The notes under the pieces were generated by a model that saw nothing but the letters and a program-made list of their open reading frames with translations, had not been told where the DNA came from and did not search any database. A program made the position numbers and the translations under genes. Shown one piece after another: positions 42,370 through 46,116 of a DNA stretch of 46,116 bases. The DNA lies in NCBI GenBank assembly GCA_947459425.1, contig CANHDJ010000026.1:1-46116 (forward strand), given 5' to 3'. Numbering within the stretch: position 1 is the first letter of the stretch; each line of letters begins with the position of its first letter. The DNA comes from Ignavibacteria bacterium. Its GTDB lineage: Bacteria; Bacteroidota; Ignavibacteria; Kapaibacteriales; UBA4661.

Positions 42370-44529
42370 TCAACGCACATTTTCCAGAAAGTACGTGTAC
42401 ATCAGCCCTTTGCCCTTGACCCGAATTTCGCCACGTGCGGTAAAAATAAATTTATGGCGAAGGCGCAAAAACACGTGTTCGGTGCAGTGAATTTTCCCTG
42501 CTTCGCCCAGCGACTCCATGCGTGAAGCCATGTTGACGGTGTCGCCCCAAAGGTCGTAGTTGAGTTTTTTTGTGCCAATAATCCCCGCAACGGCTTCCCC
42601 ACTGTGCAAACCAATCCGCACCGAAAGCCCAATAATACCAAGTTCCTGCGAAAGTTCCATGACGGCAGCGTGCATTTCCATTGCCAAATGCGCCATAAAC
42701 TCGGTGTGGTTCTCGGCATGATGCGACAAACCACCGATTGCCATGTATGCGTCGCCAATCGTCTTAATTTTTTCTGCGCCGTGCTTCTCAACGAGGCGAT
42801 CAAACTCCGAAAATACCTTGTCCAAGAGTGATACCAAATTTTCAGGCGAAATAGTGCTTGCAAAGCGTGTGAAACCAGCAATATCGGCAAAAAGCACCGT
42901 CACATCGTGGAGTTTATCGGCAATCGTCTGTTCTCCTGCTTTGAGGCGCTCCGCTATGGGCGCGGGGAGAATATTGAGCAGCAATTCCTCCGATTTTTCG
43001 CGCTCGGTTGCTATTTCGATATTCTTGCGCAAAAGCTCCATGTTAGAGAATTGTATCGCTTGAGTTTGGTCAGCAAGAAGTTCATTTGTCGCTTGTAATT
43101 CTTTGGTGCGCTCGGCGACAAGCCCCTCTAATTCTGCTTTCTGGCGCTCAATAAGCGCCTGCTTTTCTTTTTCCTGCTCCAATGCTTGATGCGACAGCCT
43201 TTGCACATTTTCTAACTGCTCCCAAAGCCGATCATTGACCCGTGCGAAGCGCCGTGCGATGTAAAATGCCATCGTCACAGGTATCGAAAGGAAGCACGTA
43301 TAGGTGGAAAGCGCAAAAAGCCATAAAATATGCTGAAGTGCTTGCATATGGATAAAAACATATAGCGCAGCACTGGCAAGAAAAATGGCATTCCCAACGG
43401 CAATAATCAGCACATCGTCAATCCTCTTTCGGAACGCCGTCAGCATGAGCGCGACCATATCGGCAAAGGCAAATGCTATCAACGTAAAAAGGACGTAATT
43501 CCACTGCTCAATCGGCATAATAAACCGCAGCACAATCACCACCACAACCCCGGGAATCCAGCCATACCACCAGCGCCGAAGCGTCTCGCCATAGACAACC
43601 CAATAGAGCATTCCCATGAGCGACAGCGCCAAAGCAGCAATTTCACAGACAATCGCAATTTCATTCCAAATCAGCATTTCTCGCCCGACGGCGCTTTGCA
43701 AGCGGTATAACAGCGAAAAACACAGCCCTGCAGAAAAAACACTAAAGAGCGCCAAATACAAGTTACTGCGCTCTCGGCGAATGAAAATATAAAATACCGC
43801 ATACAGAAACGCTACAAAAAGCAAGATTCCAAGAGGAATCATCGTCACAATCGTTCGCACCGTTCGGCTGCGTACCGCACGGGCAATATCGTTTTCGGCA
43901 GTCCGAATATCCATATCAAACATGGGGGAGCCGGGTTTCATCAGATGCGCACCATACCGTTTGCTGAGATGCAAAAATGTGTGGTTGGAAAAACGCACCG
44001 TAATAACGTGCTGCACCCCGGAGCGGAGATATATCGGCACAGGCAAGCCAAGCGCAGAGCCTTCTATCTCGTCCCGAAGCGAAACACCGACTTTTCCTTG
44101 CCCCGCCACGCGAACACCATCACAATACACTTCCATTGCCTCGCGATGCGTCAAGGTCAGAGAAAGCATCATTGGAAGGAGCGTCGTATCGGCGTTGATA
44201 TGCAGGCGAAACCAGCCAGAGCCATTCCATTCGGGCGAAACTTCACCCACCTGTTTGGGTGAAATCAGCGTATTCCAATCGCGGTCATCAAAATTCACAT
44301 CGGTAAACCGCGCTACATCAGCGTCTGAACACGTGTCCATACTCCGAAAGACCCATAACCCCTGCGTTGAAACAGTCTTTTGCAGCGTATCGCTCTTGAG
44401 CAAAAGTATCGGCTGCGCACAAATCTCAACAAGCGCACAGGACAACACCAACGTCAGTACCAGAGACCAGTACCGAAATTTTATCAAGCGCGATGTACAA
44501 AAGAGTGGCAACATTCGATAGGGAAGCAA
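42370..44529 (-). CDS. Seven-TM receptor adenylate cyclase with periplasmic jelly-roll domain
   Basis: 719 residues (ATG 44529; ATG 44514 also possible). A signal peptide covers about 15-39. A periplasmic domain (about 45-200) with FDDRDWNTLI, NGSGWFRLHI and VYCDGVRVAGQGKVG looks like a galactose-binding/jelly-roll fold. About seven membrane helices span 215-430, then a coiled coil to 515 and ELLLNILPAPIAERL. The catalytic domain (about 543-715) keeps Asp549, Lys589, Asp593, Asp659, Asn666 and Arg670, predicting adenylate cyclase activity. Its catalytic sequence is the most divergent of the six (NMASRMESLG against NTASRMESHG). It starts 5 bp after the pyrC stop, so the two form a tight operon. 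Confidence 0.9.
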   Translation of the reverse strand: MLPYRMLPLFCTSRLIKFRYWSLVLTLVLSCALVEICAQPILLLKSDTLQKTVSTQGLWVFRSMDTCSDADVARFTDVNFDDRDWNTLISPKQVGEVSPEWNGSGWFRLHINADTTLLPMMLSLTLTHREAMEVYCDGVRVAGQGKVGVSLRDEIEGSALGLPVPIYLRSGVQHVITVRFSNHTFLHLSKRYGAHLMKPGSPMFDMDIRTAENDIARAVRSRTVRTIVTMIPLGILLFVAFLYAVFYIFIRRERSNLYLALFSVFSAGLCFSLLYRLQSAVGREMLIWNEIAIVCEIAALALSLMGMLYWVVYGETLRRWWYGWIPGVVVVIVLRFIMPIEQWNYVLFTLIAFAFADMVALMLTAFRKRIDDVLIIAVGNAIFLASAALYVFIHMQALQHILWLFALSTYTCFLSIPVTMAFYIARRFARVNDRLWEQLENVQRLSHQALEQEKEKQALIERQKAELEGLVAERTKELQATNELLADQTQAIQFSNMELLRKNIEIATEREKSEELLLNILPAPIAERLKAGEQTIADKLHDVTVLFADIAGFTRFASTISPENLVSLLDKVFSEFDRLVEKHGAEKIKTIGDAYMAIGGLSHHAENHTEFMAHLAMEMHAAVMELSQELGIIGLSVRIGLHSGEAVAGIIGTKKLNYDLWGDTVNMASRMESLGEAGKIHCTEHVFLRLRHKFIFTARGEIRVKGKGLMYTYFLENVR

Positions 44530-44534
44530 ATGAA

Positions 44535-45842
44535 TTACAAATCACATTTCCACATCAACCCACGATTGATAGCAAACATCGGCTTGCCCTTCAAAGCAAA
44601 TCCATCAAACGGGGTATTTTTCGATTTTGAGCGAGACGCTGAGGCGCTAAACGTCCATTCTTGGTGCGGTGCAACAATGGTCAGATTCGCTTTTGCGCCT
44701 TCCAAACACGAAATCGCCGGTAAGCGCAAGATTTCACGCGGTTGCGTGGACATAAGCTCCACAAGCCGCATCATTCCTATATGCCCGGTGTGAACAAGAT
44801 ACGTCATCGCCAGACCAAAGGAGGTTTCTAAACCCGTGATACCGTTTGCTGCCATACCAAATTCGAGTTCTTTTTCGTGAATGGCGTGGGGTGCGTGGTC
44901 GGTGGCAATCGCGTCCACCGTGCCGTCTTTGATGGCGGTGATAATTGCCTCAAGGTCAGTTTTGGTGCGGAGCGGAGGGTTCATTTTCGCATTGGTGTCG
45001 TAATGGCGCACCGACTCGTCGGTAAGCGTAAAATGGTGTGGCGTAACTTCGCACGTCACGCGCTCACCCCGCAACTTTGCTTGCCGCACAAGGTCAATGC
45101 TTCCGGCGGTGCTGAGATGCGAGACGTGATAACGGCAATTACCATTGTAGGCAGCCAGCATAATATCTCGCGCCACAATAATTTCCTCCGCAATAGACGG
45201 ATAGCCCTTCAAGCCCAATATCGCCGAAACCTCGCCATCGTGCATAGCAAAGCCCTCGGTGAGCGTATGCTCTTCGCAATGCTGCGAAATTAAGCCATCG
45301 ACAGGCTTGAGATACTTAAAGGCGCGGTTCATCACCTCAGCATTCATCACGCACGCGCCATCGTCGGAAAACATCACCGCTCCATGCGCCTTGAGTTCCA
45401 GCATTGGTGCTATTTCCTTCCCTTCACGCCCTTTGGTGATACTTGCGCAAACGTGGACTTCGGTGAGCGTGGTTTTCCCGCGATTGAGGATGTATTCGAC
45501 CGTTGGGGCGTTATCTATTGCCGGAATAGTGTTTGGCATACAGCACACGCCCGTAAAACCGCCATTAGCCGCACTTTCGGTACCACTTTCAATCGTTTCT
45601 TTGTATTCCTGCCCCGGTTCGCGCAAATGGACGTGCATATCGAAAAGCCCCGGCATCGCAGCAAGATTTTTTCCATCAATGCGCGTTGTGTCGGCATCGG
45701 CTCGGACGGGCGCATTAGTACAGGCTTGGATGGTGTCACCCTTGATCCAGAGATTGCGCCGCTCGTGGAAGTTGTCGTCGGGGCTGCAAACGTCGATATT
45801 TTCAAATAGAATGTTGATGGGATGCGGTATTGGAGGGGTCAT
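44535..45842 (-). CDS. pyrC: Dihydroorotase
   Basis: 435 residues from ATG 45842 (MTPPIPHP), which has GAGG-like purines absent on its 5' side but fits the family's start; a longer in-frame start at 45905 runs into unrelated sequence. Type I (multifunctional-type) dihydroorotase: metal ligands in DMHVHLREPG, the bridging Asp in FSDDG, His in QHCEEHTL and HVSHLST, and catalytic Asp in ATDHAPH; MNPPLR follows the usual 'N-P-P-L-R' substrate loop. It closes carbamoyl-aspartate to dihydroorotate in pyrimidine synthesis. It is the first gene of a two-gene operon with the receptor cyclase 5 bp downstream. Confidence 0.95.
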   Translation of the reverse strand: MTPPIPHPINILFENIDVCSPDDNFHERRNLWIKGDTIQACTNAPVRADADTTRIDGKNLAAMPGLFDMHVHLREPGQEYKETIESGTESAANGGFTGVCCMPNTIPAIDNAPTVEYILNRGKTTLTEVHVCASITKGREGKEIAPMLELKAHGAVMFSDDGACVMNAEVMNRAFKYLKPVDGLISQHCEEHTLTEGFAMHDGEVSAILGLKGYPSIAEEIIVARDIMLAAYNGNCRYHVSHLSTAGSIDLVRQAKLRGERVTCEVTPHHFTLTDESVRHYDTNAKMNPPLRTKTDLEAIITAIKDGTVDAIATDHAPHAIHEKELEFGMAANGITGLETSFGLAMTYLVHTGHIGMMRLVELMSTQPREILRLPAISCLEGAKANLTIVAPHQEWTFSASASRSKSKNTPFDGFALKGKPMFAINRGLMWKCDL

Positions 45843-45917
45843 GGTACGAAAAAAAATTCTGGGAGTATGTGAATTCAATCCCGAAAATACCACGCTTCCG
45901 CGCATTTTCCAACAGAT

Positions 45918-45944
45918 TAGTCATTGGTGCATTGGTCATTGGTG
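45918..45944 (-). repeat. Heptamer repeat copy upstream of pyrC
   Basis: TAGTCATTGGTGCATTGGTC continues as ATTGGTG to 45944. Its complement reads CACCAATGACCAATGCACC and then AATGAC, the same string as the core inside the cyclase gene at 10295. It lies about 75 bp upstream of the pyrC start codon. Confidence 0.8.
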
Positions 45945-45993
45945 TTGCTGCTTGTTGCTTGTGGAGATTCACTACCGTACACATTTTTTTGAT

Positions 45994-46102
45994 GACCGCA
46001 GAGGCGCGGAGGCGCAGAGAAGAAACGATAAAATTTTCCCAATACAAATTTGGATGCTTTAATAAAAATGGCTTCACTCTGCGCCTCCGCGCCTCTGCGG
46101 TC
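45994..46102. repeat. Perfect 26-bp inverted repeat element
   Basis: GACCGCAGAGGCGCGGAGGC continues to 46019 and is matched exactly, in reverse complement, by 46077-46102 (CTCTGCGCCTCCGCGCC...GGTC). The 57-bp centre is AT-rich and non-coding. Similar 'CTCTGCGCCTCTGCGG' repeats are scattered in many bacterial genomes. Together with the heptamer copy it fills the 274 bp from pyrC to the window end, where no gene is seen. Confidence 0.8.
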
Positions 46103-46116
46103 AAAAACAAACGAAA

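Noticed and set aside
45259..46062. 267-codon plus-strand ORF antisense to pyrC
   Set aside because: It overlaps the well-supported dihydroorotase gene and the repeats beyond it; composition is that of an antisense shadow.

Overview
The window reads as chromosome of a Gram-negative member of the Bacteroidota/Chlorobiota (FCB) group. The evidence is a secreted protein with a C-terminal type IX secretion (T9SS) sorting domain at 8136-9161, a near-perfect Bacteroidetes-type promoter (TTTG, 20 nt, TATATTTG) at 36903-36934, many genes lacking a Shine-Dalgarno sequence, and many 7TMR-DISM, TPR and PAS signalling proteins. A lineage near Ignavibacteria/Kapabacteria is a guess; no rRNA or tRNA gene is present to settle it.

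Layout. (1) 1-124: 3' end of a probable IS630-like transposase gene. (2) 200-11809: five class III adenylate cyclases on the plus strand (TPR sensor; 7TMR-DISM sensor; three with a related six-helix membrane sensor), interrupted by a decayed minus-strand gene carrying a MITE-like element (4131-4610), a secreted zincin-like T9SS cargo protein and a luciferase-like flavin monooxygenase. (3) 11830-21288: three large sensor histidine kinases (TPR-HK, TPR-GAF-HK, 6xPAS-HK) and a PAS-PAS-LytTR DNA-binding protein. (4) 21565-29058: a chemosensory cluster with cheA, cheW, a poly-HAMP chemoreceptor, and three receiver proteins, one of them a REC-histidine kinase. (5) 29117-36870: a 1939-residue TPR-10xPAS histidine kinase and a PAS-GAF histidine kinase. 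(6) 37120-42181: ordinary genes (DUF5519-like, MarR, DUF6069-like, YbjN-like, pspA, ybaB, recR, methyltransferase). (7) 42370-45842, minus strand: pyrC followed 5 bp later by a sixth adenylate cyclase.

How it fits together. The window is mostly a signal-transduction island. Two outputs, cAMP synthesis and His-Asp phosphorelay, are attached to a shared pool of sensors (TPR, 7TM, PAS, GAF) through a recurring coiled-coil adaptor with nearly the same sequence in cyclases and kinases. All six cyclases keep the metal aspartates, the Lys/Asp pair that selects ATP, and the Asn/Arg transition-state pair, so all are predicted to be active adenylate cyclases. No cAMP-binding protein is encoded here. 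The kinases have no adjacent classical output regulator apart from the LytTR protein and stand-alone receivers.

The region is rich in small repeats. There are ACCAATG-type heptamer repeats, two of which sit in frame inside cyclase catalytic domains. There are nested-palindrome elements with a shared CTCCTCAGCCGCC core, GCGAGGCTCTCGC palindromes, a MITE-like element inside a pseudogene, and a perfect 26-bp inverted repeat at the right edge. Near-identical blocks shared between cyclase genes point to recent duplication or gene conversion.
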